Part shown: piece by piece, positions 1-12,083 of the stretch
How positions within the stretch are numbered: the first letter of the stretch is position 1
How the letters are laid out: the number at the start of each line of letters is the position of its first letter
NCBI RefSeq assembly: GCF_040958095.1
Contig: NC_091165.1
Span: 32,014,460-32,078,459 of the forward strand
Direction: 5' to 3'
Source of the DNA: Procambarus clarkii
Lineage: Eukaryota; Arthropoda; Malacostraca; Decapoda; Cambaridae
DNA length: 64,000 bases
The notes under the pieces: model-generated
Database searches by the model: none
Told to the model about the DNA's origin: nothing
Seen by the model: only the letters and a program-made list of their open reading frames with translations
Program-made: the position numbers and the translations under genes

Positions 1-8
1 TACAAGGA

Positions 9-1076
9 GTGAGGTTTTCTTTTTCCCCCTCTGCGTACAAATTGTATTTGGTGTCTGCCCCTCCCTGGGTTTGGTTTAGTGTTCTCTCGGGTGCGTCAGT
101 TCAGTCTTTCCGGAGGGTTTCAGCTTCCCGCATCCAACTGTCTGCGGTGCGGGCAGCCCTGGCGGCTTACCTCTTGCGTGACCCAGATTATGCCTCGGTG
201 ATGGATCTGTTGTCTCTCAGGTTTGGGGCTTCGTTCTCTTTCTGGGTCTGTTACAAGGTTCCGGAGTCGTCCTGGCTGGCGGACTGCCCTGTATTCGCTT
301 TGGAGGCTTGGCATTCTTTCTGTCGTTCCCACACGCTTGAGTGGCACGAGGCTTCGATTGTGGTTCAGGTTTTCCTGGAGGGCGACCCTGAGCACCTCAG
401 TAAATGCTTGTTTGCTCCTGCCTTTCCCCGGGATGTTGACGTTCTGCAGCTCCATGTGCAGGTTCCCTCCTTTTCGGCTGCGCAGGTGGCCGAGAATTTG
501 CGCACCTGGGGCCTCTTGGCTTTGGCCTTGCACTTCTTTTCCCTCCTGGAGCTGTCTTTGGACTGGCTTGGGGAGGATGTGGGGGCACTCGGGGCCGTTC
601 TGGGGTCTGGTGCCTTAGGCTTGGTGGCTCGCTCGTCTGCTGCCTTGTTGAAGCTGTTTGCACCAATCTTGCAGGATGTAGTTTCCCCGTTTTACACTTC
701 CCGGATCGCGTGTCGGCAGGCGGTGCTTGCCTCCTCTCTGGAATCGGCCTGGGCCCTGGCTCTTAGATTGTCTTTGCCTTTTTGTCCTCTGCTTTTTGCA
801 CCTTCAGCTGTGGCACAGTATATTCAGGCTGCTTCGGCCAGTTGCCTTCCCATGTCTGACTTGTTGGTTCTCCAGGGGTCCTGGGGGGGGGGCCTTCCCG
901 GAGGGGTTGTGCCAGGGCTTGGGGTTCTGCTTGTCATGGTGGGCCACAGGTCCCAGTTATGGGTTCAGTTCCGCCTTTGGACCCGCCTTCGTCTGGTCGG
1001 CACGGTGTTCGCTCTATGTGAGGTTTTGGGTCTCGTAAGGGGCGCTGGCCCTTTTGCGGTTCGTCCCATTTACTAG
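9..1076 (+). pseudogene. gag: DIRS gag-like ORF, C-terminal part (copy A)
   Basis: This is the downstream half of the DIRS gag-like protein, aligning with the region 13937-14965 of copy C (shared words include SAPP, YLLRDPDYAS, ESSWLADCP, LHVQVPS). In copy A the Trp codon of the segment KEW is TGA at 10-12, and two extra T in the following T/C run shift the frame. A second frame change near the G run at 886-893 replaces the basic, Arg/Gly-rich C-terminus seen in copy C. That basic tail suggests nucleic-acid binding in the intact protein. The DIRS gag has no well-defined enzymatic role; it is presumed to form the particle. Non-functional copy. Confidence 0.8.
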
Positions 1077-1077
1077 G

Positions 1078-2918
1078 TGATGAGGGGGGGGGGAGGCTTG
1101 CACTGTTTGCTTATGCCTGATCGAGGCTTGCACTGTTCGCTTATGCCTGATCTCACAATTTGTGGGCATTTCTGGTCGTTTCCTTCTGGCCTGCAGTGGC
1201 ATTGGGTGGCCCCTTCCCCTTTGGGGGGTTCAAGGCTGGCAGGGCAGGCCTCTTCTCCTGCGCTCTGTCGAGTCGTCTTGGAGTGGGTTCGCTTGGGAGT
1301 CCCTCAGGTGAGTTTCCCAGTCCCGAAACGGGACTGTGCGGACATGAGGCTCATTCTGGACTTGTTCCATCTGAACCCCTGGATTCATTGCCCCTCCTTT
1401 TGGATGACTACGCTGTCCCAGGTTCAGCTCCTGTTGGAGCCGGGTTCTTGGATGGTGTCCCTGGACCTCCGGGACGCTTATTGGCACGTCCCGATTTATC
1501 CAGGGTTCAGGGACTGGCTCGGTTTTGTTGTGGGGTGTCAAGGTTACCACTTTCGTTGTCTCCCGTTTGGATTGAATCGGGCACCTCGTGTGTTCACACA
1601 CGTCTTGCACGAGTCGTCGTGGCCCGTCTGTGTCTTTTAGGTGTTTGGGTGTTGGCCTACCTCAACGCTTGGCTGGTCTGGGCTCCCAGCCGGTCCTCTT
1701 GTCTGCTAGCCAGGGATTTGGTTCTTTCCCAGCTTGCCGAGTTCGGGTTCTTGATGAACTGGAGGAAGTTCCATCTAGTTCCCTCCCAGGTTCGGACATA
1801 GCTGGGTCTTGTGTGGGACTCTCGGACTGCTTTCTTGTCTCTTCCTCCAGTCTCTCTCCTGCGGTTGCGGTCCCGCTTGCGCCTGTTTCTGGGGGGCTCC
1901 CGGGTCACCCGGTGTTTGCTCGAGGGTTTGTGCGGGAGCTTGAACTTTGCGATGTTGGACTACTCGCTGGGTCGGGTTTGGGTTCTTCGACTGTTCTGGT
2001 TCCTTCGGGGCCATCCCTTCTGCCTCTCTCGCGATCGCTGGGCTCATCCCCCAGGGGCCTTGCGTTGGCTGCTGCGTCGCTGGCTTCCTCTTTGGGTTTT
2101 TCGGGATTCAGTGCCTTGGCGCCTGCCTGAGCCCTCGCTCGATGTGTTCACGGGTGTGTCGTCTCTCGGCTGGGGCTTTGTGACCAGTGCTCACCAGGCC
2201 GGCCAGGGACGGTGGGGTCCGTCCTTCCGTCGAGCCCACAGCACGGTGCGGGAGTTCGCGGAGGTGTGGTTTGTGCTTTGGAGGGTGGATCGCACGTGGG
2301 TCGACGATCTGGCTCCATTCGGACTGCTTCCCGGTGGTTCATTGCTTGAACCGAGGGGGTTTGATGCGGTCCTTGGCTCTTTGGCACTAGTCGCTTCGGG
2401 TGACTTGTCTGCTGAGTTCTCGGGGTTTGGCTCTCCTGGCAGTTCACGCGCGGGGAGTGTCCAACGTCTTGGCCGACGGCCTGTCTCGTTTCGTTCCCCT
2501 GTCTACGGAATGGATGGTCGACACCAGCTCCTTCCATTGGCTTTGCCGGACGTTCGGACGCCCCGAGGTGGACCTCTTCGCTTTGGCATGGTCGCGACGC
2601 CTTCCCCTGTATGTGGCGCCCTTCCCAGACTGTGAGGCCGGGCTCGATGCCTTTCGGCAGGACTGGTCAAGGTGGGGGTTCCTGTACCTCTTTCCCCCAG
2701 TTCAGCTGTTGCTCCACATCCTGGCTCACTTGGAGACTTCCCAGGGGCGAGTTGTCCTCTTGGCCCCATGGTGGCCGGCCCAGCCATGGTTTCAGGCGCT
2801 GCTTGCTCGATGTCCGAACCCGGAGGTTTTCCCGTGGCTCCACCTCTTCCAGCAGATCGGACCAGAATGTCACATGGCCAGTTCAGTCTTCTTGAGTTTT
2901 CACGTATGGTACTTTTGA
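1078..2918 (+). pseudogene. pol: DIRS reverse transcriptase/RNase H (copy A, dead)
   Basis: RT blocks are clear: VPKRDCAD, MVSLDLRDAYWHVPI, FRCLPFGLN. The frame changes around 1625, stops at 1799-1801 (TAG), and changes again around 2390. The catalytic YLDD box of copy C reads YLNA here (about 1660-1671), so both essential aspartates are lost. In the RNase H part the TDAS motif is TGVS, removing a metal ligand. The C-terminal block after RNase H (FGRPEVDLFA...WWPAQPWF) is preserved up to the stop at 2918. The enzyme would have copied DIRS RNA; this copy cannot. Confidence 0.85.
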
Positions 2919-3890
2919 CTCGAGTTTATCATCATCTCTATGGTGATCAGGTGGTTTCCTTGTTAGTGTCCCACCTGCTGGCTTTCGTCTCGGCGGCAGT
3001 ATGAAGTTTCCTGGCGGTCCTTCTGGTTCTTTTTGCGTCTTCGTAGTTGTACTTCGCTTTCTGTTAGGGTGGTGTTGTCCTTTCTCTCTTGGTTGATCCA
3101 GGACCGTCATCATATGCCTAACACTGTCGCCTCGTATCGTGCGGCGCTGGTGGAGCCGCTTCAGCTTGCTTTCGGTATTGATGTTACATCTGCACCATTT
3201 CGCAAGCTGTCTCGTGCATTGTTTCACCTCCAGCCTGTTCATGCGCTGCCTGAGCTGTCCTGGTCCTTGGACAGTGTGCTCTCTCTTCTTTCTTCTCCTC
3301 GGTTTGTTGTGGCCCCTTTGGTTCAGGATTGTTTCTCGAAGGCACTTGTGCTGTTGGCATTAGCCTCTGGGCGTCCGGTCGGTGAGCTTCATGCTCTCCT
3401 CCGGTGCAGGGGTATCTGCTCCTTCGGTCGTGGCGATAGGTTTCTTCGTCTCCAGCCATCTCCTTCTTTTCTGACAAAAAATTAAACTGCTGCTTTCCGA
3501 AGGGGTCTTTGGGTTGTTGATGCTTGGTTAGTTAGGCCGGGGGTGCATCATGTTTTGTGTCCGGTTGCTGCCCTACGCCATTATTTGCGCACCACAGCTT
3601 GTGTGTCCGGGGACGCGCTTTGGGTTGATCCGGTTTCCCTTCTTCCCTGTTCGCGGGTGTGGGTCTCCCAGGTCGTTTGCAGGGTTATTAAGTCTAGCCA
3701 GCCTGTGGTCTATCCCCGTGCCAATGACGTTCACAAGTTCGCTGCTCTTGCTGCTGTCTTGGGTAACATGTCCTGGTCTGACATTTGGGCGTGGGGTTTT
3801 TGGCGGTCAAACAGGGTCCTGGCTGCGCGGTATCTCGTGAACGTTCCTGGGCCTAGTCGGGCCTGTGTCACATTGAGTCGGTGGTTGTAG
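2906..3890 (+). pseudogene. DIRS tyrosine recombinase (copy A, dead)
   Basis: The ATG at 2906 overlaps the end of the RT frame, as in copy C. The frame shifts near 2985-3000, runs 3033-3485, ends at TAA where copy C has GAG, and resumes to 3890. The recombinase core is recognisable (MPNTVASYRAAL, DVTSAPFRKLSRALFHL, VGELHALL, FGNMSWSDI-like, AARYLVNVPGP). Box I Arg is Pro (GRPVGEL against GGRVGEL), and box II HxxR reads NxxH (ANDVHK). The Tyr-containing segment remains. In life the protein would integrate the circular DNA without a target duplication. This copy keeps the 8 bases missing from copy C near 3650. Confidence 0.85.
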
Positions 3891-3969
3891 CCAGTTATCT
3901 CGACTTCGAGTTGAGGAGTGAGCAGCGACAGCCTCCCGGGTAAGTCCCTCGACTTTTTCCTCTGTGGGT

Positions 3970-4060
3970 AGTTAGCTCCGGGGAGCCGAAGGGACTACCC
4001 CCCAGAAAACCAGTGTTGAATGTAATGAAACACCATATTCTGGGTGAGGCCTGGAGGCTC
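3970..4060 (+). repeat. DIRS internal complementary region (copy A)
   Basis: This block fuses the complement of the left outer end (AGCTCCGGGGAGCC...CCCCAGAAAA) to the complement of the right outer end (CCAGTGTTGAATGTAATG...GGAGGCTCCCCGG). The same join occurs at 17853-17943 in copy C. In DIRS elements this region templates completion of the ends during circle formation. Confidence 0.75.
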
Positions 4061-4121
4061 CCCGGCATCCCTCCCTCTCTCCCTCCCTACTCCCGGTCGG
4101 CATTTTTTTCGTGTGTTTTAA

Positions 4122-4520
4122 CATCCAACCTCAGAACTGAAGGGTGGATAGCCGGTGCAGGGTCTTGGGCTCCCCTTTCCCCCTCCCGGGGAGGGGGAAG
4201 CTGCACAGACAGCGGCGCAGCAACGTGTGACGTCATGCTCGTTTGCTCGTTTCTTTTAGGGGAGGTCTATCCACTTGTTCAGCTTTTGGTAGCAAAATTT
4301 TCACCAGAATAAGGGTTTGTTTTGGGATACTTACCTTTCTGGGTGGCAGACATAGAATGCTTCCAATCACACGGGGGTTTCTATAGGTCATTACACCCCA
4401 TGCCTCTCTGAGGGGGCCAGGTTCTGGCTCGTGGTCCCCGGTAGGCCCACAGAGCTCCATACATATGACTGATGCCAAAGTCTAACATTAGCATATCAGC
4501 CTAGTAATCTCCGGGGAGCC
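4122..4520 (+). repeat. DIRS right inverted terminal repeat (copy A)
   Basis: Similar throughout to the copy C right ITR (17990-18398), including the CT-rich/GC-rich box, the TGACGTCA site at 4228-4235, and the GCATATCAGCCT segment near the end. Its left partner is outside the window. Confidence 0.8.
4228..4235. promoter_or_regulatory. TGACGTCA CRE/ATF-type palindrome in DIRS ITR (copy A)
   Basis: Perfect 8-bp CRE palindrome. The same site sits at the corresponding place in the ITRs of copy C (12380-12387, 18095-18102) and copy E (52967-52974, 57761-57768), although surrounding bases differ. A promoter role is inferred from position and conservation. Confidence 0.5.
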
Positions 4521-5078
4521 TCCGGGATTCACCCAGAAAATAGCGTTTCATTACATTCAACGCTGGTTTTTTGTAAGCCATTTACACAACCTTTCTGGAG
4601 GGGCACAAAGCTAGCTCTCTGAGATAACTCCACACACACACAGTTGCATCAGACTTAGGAGTCCTGAATGTGACCTATCGGGGACCAGACTCGAAACCTG
4701 CTCCCTCAAAGAGGCACGGAACTGGGAATTTTTACAGTCACTCTTACAAAAAAAAAAAAACTCCAGAAAGTAAGAGAAGCAATGCAGACAACTGCAATGT
4801 TCACAGAGAAAAGAATTTAAATTGCAAGTGATTCACAGAATACAGTAGCTGGAGTGAACCCCCAACCCCAAATTAGGGCTGACCATCAACAGATGGCAGC
4901 ACCACTGGGAGCTCCCAGCTTCCGTTTCATCAGAGCATTAATCCTGTCACTGACGTCCATGAGTATGGAATCTCCTTGGGTTGTCAGATTTAGCGAGTTC
5001 CTTTTTTGCCAAGATAAGTGTGGGTCGTCCTGTGAGTTCCATTTGCTTTGTGTATTGATTCCAGATTTAATGTTTGCT

Positions 5079-5325
5079 TCACATGTGTGTTTCCATGCCT
5101 CACTTGTGTGTTTCCATGCCTCACATGTGTGTTTCCATGCCTCACTTGTGTGGTTCCATGCCTCACTTGTGTGGTTCCATGCTTCACATGTGTGTTTCCA
5201 TGCTTCACATGTGTGGTTCCATGCTTCACATGTGTGTTTCCATGCCTCACTTGTGTGGTTCCATGCCTCACTTGTGTGGTTCCATGCCTCACTTGTGTGG
5301 TTCCATGCCTCACTTGTGTGGTTCT
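5079..5325 (+). repeat. 21-bp minisatellite, about 11-12 units
   Basis: Tandem units of period 21 built on CTTGTGTGGTTCCATGCCT with TT/GG and CAT/CTT variants. Because 21 is divisible by 3, all frames stay open on both strands and give spurious repetitive ORFs. It lies inside copy B just after the left ITR. Confidence 0.9.
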
Positions 5326-5577
5326 GATTTCTGATTCACCTCGAGCTGCATGGATTTAGGGCAGCCCTTCCCTAAGTTCTTGTTTGGCATTGTCCCTGCC
5401 CTGACAGTATTTCCATGCTACAGTGGGTTCAAGAGTTCATTTGAAGGGCAAGCCTACTGTATATTTACTATTTGTGTCTGCAGAATTGAGTTATTAGCTC
5501 TTGGACCCTGTCTTTCTAACCAATTTATTTTTCCTCTTATTATGTCTACTACATATATTTCTCCCTAACACACACAT

Positions 5578-5705
5578 TCCCAGGAAGCAGCCAGTAACAG
5601 CTGTCTAACTCCCAGGTACCTATTTACTGCTAGGTGAACAGAAGCACCAGAGTGAAAGAAACTCTTCATTTGTTTCTGCCTGTCGGGGGCAGAAACCTCG
5701 GTATG
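5578..5705 (-). mobile_element. tRNA-derived SINE family A fragment
   Basis: On the + strand it reads CCAGGAAGCAGCC...AACTCCCAGGTACC...GAAAGAAACT...TTTGTTTCTGCC, matching the body of the better copy at 52027-52299. The tRNA-like head is lost or replaced after about 5700. Inserted in DIRS copy B. Confidence 0.65.
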
Positions 5706-8700
5706 TACGGTGCCTCGCCCTGGGTAGTGCGCTGGTCTTTGACTCGCCTGTGATGCCCTGTGGTTGAGGGAATTTGGAGTTTATTGTGGGGTTCGCATGC
5801 TTGTACAGTATATATGGCATGCCGCCGACTCCCTTCGTAGCTGTGTTTTATCCTGAATGCTGTGTTTGGTGTTGGTTCTTCTGGTGAGGATCCCCAAAGC
5901 CTGGGTGTTCTGCTTGGCTCTCATCTCCTGTAATACCTGAGCCCACACTCGCTTCTTGTGAGTTTGATGATTGTCCATCAGTTTGGCTACAAAATGGTGA
6001 TAAACGTTCCTGTCTCCTGCTGCTGCCTGTTGGGTGGGTGTTACCCTCTACACCATGGCTTGTGACATTTGGGTTTGCTGGTTCATTATTTTGGTTCAAG
6101 CCTACATCTTTTGGATTTTGTTTCCTGGTTTTTGTAATGAAGAGGCTCCACAGGTGGTGGCTGCTTTTCAAGGTGAAGCATGTTTGCATTTGTGCTGGTG
6201 CTGTGTTCTGTGCTCCAGCCTTTCTTTGTCTTGTTTCTTTGTGTGGGGACCCTTAAACAACTTCCCCTCCCCTCGCATCCTCCGGTTGTTCGCTGTGGGT
6301 GTGAATGGGCCTCCTCCAGAGGATTGCCCCTTTCATGTCGACACTAGAGAGAGTTGAGCTGTTGCTTCCCTCCCCCCTTCCCCTCAGGGATCTGGTCATT
6401 TTCTTTACATGGTGGTTTTGGATCAGAAAGTTTGGAGATGCCTTGCTGTCTGTTAAGGCATCAGGCATGGAACTCAGGTCTGCCTCTGCCCCCATGGTCA
6501 TCATTTTGGTCTTCCAGGACTTAGGGGGTGAGCTCGAGAAGGGTTCCCTGAGTGCTCTTCAACCCTTCCTGGTCTGATTCTATCTGCTGTGGGTATTTCA
6601 TTTAGGGCAGATAACTTTTCTTATTCTCTGCCCGTGCTCAAGCTAAATTCCTTGACTGCTTCCCCCCCTCCCCCCCTGGCTGCACTTTCATATCCTGTTA
6701 GGTTCAGTGAGTGTGCGTATTCCCACCTTGTACCTTGGCATGGGTGCACTTCTTTTGGTTTCTCCTGTGGGATCAGACCTCGCTTTCATTATGAGCCCAG
6801 CTTCTGCCTTTTGGCTGTGGTTCCTGATTCAACCTGGCTTACTGAAAACCCTTTGTTTTTCTTGGTGGCTTGAGAAACTAACTTTGGCTTTTCCTAAACC
6901 TAGATGTTTGTGTTGTGGGGAGTGGGATTGACTTTCAGGTGCTTTTGCATGGTGCTTCTTTTGCCACACTTGAGAGTTGTTTGTTTGCTCCAGTTCTTCC
7001 CAAGGACATGAGCTGGTGGGAGCTCTATGTCCAGCTGACTTTGTTCTCTAGAGCCCTCACTGCAGAGGATCACAGGGCTCATGAGTACTGGGCATTTGTT
7101 GAGCTGTTCTCTGACCAGCTCTGAGGCAGCCTGGATTCTAGGGTCATTGAGCTTGTGCCAGCTGGTGCTGCTTCTGGCCAGCATTCTCGGCCTTCTCAAA
7201 CAATGCAGAAGGGTACCTCAGCTTGGGGTCTGGTTTGCCTTTTTAACAGTGTTGTGTGGGTATGTCTGGCCTGTGTTGCCAGTTCCTGGTCCAGTGATTC
7301 TTAGGCTTTCCGAGTTGTTTCTCAGGTCTGTTGTGGAGTTGGCCCCTCCCCCAACCCTTCCTAGAGGTTCAGGGGTGTTGGTCAGGGGGTCCTCCCTTCA
7401 TCATCAAGTGGTCATGGTGGCATAGTTGGACTTTGGTGTGGTCAGTGTGTTGCAGGTTCGCATTCGCCTCGTCCATTCGGTGGATGAATTGGAGGAAGTC
7501 CCAGTTGGTTCCATTCCAGTTTCAGGTCTGGTTGGGCCTGGCTCGAGAATCCTGGTCAATTTCCCTTTCTTTGTCATCGGTGGCACTGCTCTACCTGTAA
7601 CACTATTGCCATTGAGTGTTGGACCAGTCCCAGATGACTTGATGGTTGGTCTAGTAGTTGTCAAGAGCCTGATCTTTACTTGCATGGTGGTTCCACTGGG
7701 GTATGGTTTGGCTCCGGGCATTGTCCATTTCTCCAGTTCCACCCGTCCACTGCCAGACTGGCTAGGTTTGACCCCCCATTGGTCCTTTGCTGGCTCTTGA
7801 ATTGCCGGCTTCCTCATCAGGCATTTTGGGGTTTAATTCAGTGTTGCCTTTTTTCCCTTGTTGCTCAATGTGTTCACAGATGGAGTGGCTCTTAATTGAG
7901 GTTTTGTGACCAGTACTCACCAAGCCTCCCAGGCTGCACAGCAGGGTGCATGAGTTTGCAGCAGTGTGGCAGGCTCTTTGGAGGGTTAGTCTTCTCTGGG
8001 CTCCATTCTCCCTCTCCATTCTGACTGCTCTATTGTGGTTCATTTAGTGAACCACTGGGTGGCAACTTCGGTCCTTCTCCTTTGGAGCTGGACTTTGCGA
8101 ATTGCTTGGCTTCTAGATTCTCTCTCTGATTATGTACATGGTTCACATGTGGGTTGTGTTCAATGTTTTCATGGATGGTCTCTCCTATATGTTTCATTTC
8201 CATGGAGTGGACCATCAGTGACACATTCCCTTGTTGGCTCTGGGAGATATTGAGTCTCCCAAAGGTGGACCTCTCCACGAACATGGAACAAGTGGCTTCC
8301 TTCTTACATGACCCCATTCCCCTATCATGAGGTTCTTGTGGTGGATTCCTTTCAACAGGACTGGTTAAGGGGGTTCCCTCACTCTTATCATCCCCCCTAC
8401 CTCCACCTCTCTCTGGTCCAGCTGTTCCTCTGGATATTGTCCAGGTTGAAGATTTACTCGGGCACTTGATCCTTCTCGCTCCTTTGTGGCTGGCTCGGTG
8501 TCTGAACCTAGACATTTTTCTGCAGCTCCGCCTCTTTCAGTGGAATGATCCAGTTAATCAAACAGTAGTTTGATCCTAGCTAGTTCAATGTTGCCTTTTG
8601 GCCTGTCATCATCACCTGTTGATCATCCCAAATCCTTATCCTGACCCCCCTTTTAAGTACTATATAGTCATAATGGCCTGGAGCTTTCTCCTCGTAGTTC

Positions 8701-10325
8701 TCTTCCCTTCCTCTAATGTATGCATCTGAACTTTTTGAAGAAATTCTATTGCTCCTTGTGTGGTGTTGATGTGATTTAAGTTGTTAGTATCCCAGCTGTA
8801 CCTTTCATTGCTGTGACAGAATGAAGTTTTTCAGCAATTCTTCGCCCCTTTGTACAGTATCTTCATTTTATTTTCTATTTGTATGTTCCTGTTGTTTTGT
8901 CTTATTTGTTTTGGTTGTTTGTCAATCAGCATCTTATGCCTAATATTGTCACCTCTTACTGTTCAGCCATCACAGAGGCATTCTAGTTGGCATTCGGCAT
9001 CAGCATCCCTTCGGTGTTGGTTCACATGTTGTGCAGTCTTTCATCCCGGCTGGCTTGTGCTCTTCCTGAGCAATCGTAATCTCGATAGGGTGTTAAAGTT
9101 TCTCTCCTTCCCCTTGGTTCTCAGTTGCCCCTTAATTCTGGGATATGCTTCCAGTTCTTAGGGGGGCTGCTATTCTTTCAGTCCTGGCTAGTTTTTTTTT
9201 TTTTTTTTTTTTTTTTTTTGCCGCCTCCTTCTTCTTGTCCGGTGAAAAAAAAGATGATTACCTTCTGTAGGAGTCCTTTGGTGGTTGTTGCTTGGTTTGT
9301 TAGGCCAAGAATGCATCATTTGTTGTGTCCAGTTACTGTGATTTGTTTCTACCTGCATGCCACCTCCATTGCTTTGTTTGATGTGTTGTTTTTTATCCGG
9401 TTTCCTTGGCTCCCTGTACCAAGGCTTGTTAGCTGCAGGATATGCACAGTGTCATTACATCTAGTGAGCCTGTGGGTCTACCCTCCCATGATGTTCATCA
9501 GTGTTTTAAAACATGTCACAGGCACATATTAGGGCTTGGGGGGGTTTAGAGGCCTAACAGAGTCCTGTTGGTTTGTTGCTTGGTTCCTGATCCCCTTGAG
9601 GCTTGTGTTGCCCTGGATCACTTTCCTGTCTTGAAGTCTTGTCTTCAGGAGGGTGTTTTTTTGCTCTTACTTGTAGATACCTGATTACCTGTCAGTGAAT
9701 CTGAGGCTCAATGTCCCTGTGGTTTGGTCTCTTGATCAGGCCTTTGGTTAGTAGTGTGATCTACATGTACCATGTTTTCTTTGTACTCTGTTGTTAGCTA
9801 GCTTCAGGGGAACACAATTTGACCCTCCAGAAAACCAGCCATTGAATGTAATAAAATGCCTCTTTCTGGTAAGGCTCAGGTGGCTCAATGATCCCTCCCA
9901 TCCTTCCAGGTTCATTGGTTTATTGTCTTTCAGCTCCAGACTGAGGCTCCAATGTAAGCTGGGAGCTCCCAGTGGTGCTGCCCCCTCTTGATCGTCACAA
10001 ATAACTGTTCTGGTGGGGGGGGGGGGTGGATTTGATCTTCTGTTGGTTGAATCATTTGTGGAGTTGTTTGTGGCTTCAGTTCTTTTCTGTGTGAACATTT
10101 CAGTTGTCTGTATTGCTTCATTTATTTTCTGGATGTTTTCTAGGTGAGGGTGACCATAAGAATCCCTTGCTCTCTGTTCGACTCTGGTCAGCAGTAGGTC
10201 ATTTGGGGCTCCTAAGATTGGTGTGATACATCTGTGTGTGGAGCTATCTTGACGAGCCAGCTTCATGGAGCCACCGAGGCCCTACCAGACAAAGGCGTTT
10301 CATTACATTCGACGGCAGTTTTTTT

Positions 10326-11990
10326 TATACAGTACTTGAACAAATATTCTCTTAACTTTTTGTATTGAATATATTTGTGATTTTTATTCTTAGTTATGTC
10401 ATTAGTTGTGTGTGGGTCAAGTATTGCTTGAGGGGGGTGACAGTTTAGTTCTGTGGTGATGCTAAATATTTTATGGTGCAGAAGATTCCATTTCGTTTTA
10501 AGTTGGATTGCATAACGAGGAAAATATTAAATTTAGCTGAATGTTGCAGAGAAAGAGGAGGACAAACTTAGACTCGAGTGACAGTGAAGTTTCACCTGTG
10601 AGCATTATTGGATGAATCTGTAAAAGGCAAATCATCATCTTTATGAAGCCAAGTCTTGTTATTTCTCCACATTATTGTCTGTGCTTGTGCTCTTCAACCA
10701 ATTTGAATTGTTTTAATTACTGTATTCTTTCATTGAATTATATAAAATCATTACAAAATTATACACAACTTTATGTAAAATTATGCCGTAATTATTAACC
10801 TAAGGTTACTTAAGCATGGGGCTCCTATGAATGTGTTTGCTGTCCACGGGAATGTAATTATAGATCATTTCTGTATATCACTATACAGGAGATTATGTAA
10901 ATACACATTACAAGGCTGTGCCATATTTTCATTCCATAATCTGAAAGGTATTAATGTTAATTAAATTATTACAGGTAAAAATTCCATGTACCTTTATGAA
11001 TGAAGATTTATAAAATATATTTTATTTTTATTTATACCTTATTACTTTGTGTTCCTTATTATATTTGTTCCAAGACTTCTGATTTATATAAAGGCCGGTT
11101 CATGATCGCTACAGAACCTTCTTTTTCTGTCAAATATTATATCTTTGTTAAGACTGGTCAAGGTTCCCGACTATCAAAGAGTCACTTTCTTAAGGTTTCG
11201 GTATTTTGTATATATGTAGAGTGTGACTGTTCTATCCAAATGAATGTTTGAGATTGCTTCAGTATGAGGATTGGTGAGATATGGGGAATGCCTCACATTT
11301 TGGGGGGTTTGCCTCTGTATCTAGCCAGGCTACTCACCTGGAGTTCCCCAGCTATCACCAAGCTCTATCACACCCCCTCAGTAGAGGCAAGAGAAGTTTC
11401 ACGGTACTTGGCCTAACCATAGGGAAAACCACCATAAAAGTAGAATGCAACAAAATGAGCAAACTGCATGGACAACATTTGCAATGCTGATTTGAAGTAT
11501 ATAGAGATTGTCGAGGAGCAACAGCTAGCTAGCTCTATACCCTCGCCATTGCATGACAGCCAAGGATAGCCAGGGGTTGGCTTTCTGACTGGGGGCAGCT
11601 CCCCCAGTCATTTGCACACATGACGTTGCAATGGGCACAGGCTCTGGTTCGTCTTTGCTCTGTGGACACTGTCTTGTCAGGTAAATGTTGACCATCAACT
11701 GGACTTTGTTCCATATGTGTGTGTTTTCTATGTTGACCTGTTGCAAGTGCCCTGATCACTTATTCACCCTTGGCAGCACAGGCAAGAGTTGGATTCTCTA
11801 GTCGCTAAGGCCATCGATTACGGCAGTCTTCCCTGGAGAAGGTTTAGGAGTTTGCCTCTGGGGGTTCTCTCTCAAGAGGGCCCCACCTAGGGTGGTGCAT
11901 AAGCTTCTTGCCTCCTGCAGTGGTGGGCTGTAGTTTGTTAGTTTTGTAGATGTGATGGGTGCAAGTGTTGTGGGTCTGATCCAGTGACAG
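10326..11990. other. No gene seen; AT-rich then mixed repeat-like DNA
   Basis: 10326-11260 is AT-rich with short random ORFs only. 11260-11990 is more GC-balanced. A segment around 11585-11640 (GGGGGCAGCTCCCCC...CATGACGTTGC) resembles a decayed DIRS ITR, but too weakly to call. No splice-consistent exon was recognised. Confidence 0.5.
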
Positions 11991-12062
11991 CTTCCTGTTT
12001 TATCATCCAATGTTTCAGTGATTGTTTTATCACTTGTTTTTCTTTATTTAAATCCACAGAGC
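11990..12062 (+). repeat. Old dispersed repeat, left part, interrupted by DIRS copy C
   Basis: The stretch TTTTATCATCC...GTTTTATCACTTGTTTTTC...CACAGAGC matches 31780-31850 and 48370-48440. In those paralogues the sequence runs straight on into TTTTATAT..., whereas here the 6.4-kb DIRS element intervenes and the match resumes at 18449. Confidence 0.75.
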
Positions 12063-12083
12063 TTTTCTGGGGGGAGCCCCGTC

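Larger units (their letters stand above)
1..4570 (+). mobile_element. DIRS-type retrotransposon, copy A (left part outside window)
   Basis: Order along the + strand is gag (to 1076), RT/RNase H (1078-2918), tyrosine recombinase (2906-3890), internal complementary region (about 3970-4060), right inverted repeat (4122-4520) and the outer right end reading ...CTGGTTTT at 4570. This order and the YR-type terminus identify DIRS rather than an LTR element. Colinear similarity to copy C (12063-18448) is obvious in every domain. All reading frames carry stops or frameshifts and catalytic residues are mutated, so the copy is dead. The left ITR and gag start lie before position 1. Confidence 0.9.
4592..10325 (+). 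mobile_element. DIRS-type retrotransposon, copy B (ancient, degraded)
   Basis: A diverged full-length DIRS begins 21 bp after the right end of copy A. The left ITR (about 4592-4950) is the inverted, diverged partner of 9950-10290; both contain the segment CTGGGAGCTCCCAG and matching runs further out. gag-like words survive at 6930-7130 (CLFAPVLPKD), RT/linker at 7430-7560 (NWRKSQLVPF), RNase H at 7850-7920, the MT-like block at 8340-8540 and recombinase at 8930-9530 (HLMPNIV, AFGI). The internal complementary region is at about 9797-9905 and the right end runs into T8 at 10313-10320. No frame is intact. Copy B is clearly the oldest DIRS here. Confidence 0.75.

Noticed and set aside
5048-5359. 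Repetitive Cys/His-containing ORFs on both strands
   Set aside because: Translation of a 21-bp minisatellite; all frames remain open by periodicity.
10990-11260. Membrane-protein-like ORF of 83 codons
   Set aside because: Hydrophobic residues follow from AT-rich sequence; no conserved motif, and the surrounding DNA is non-coding.
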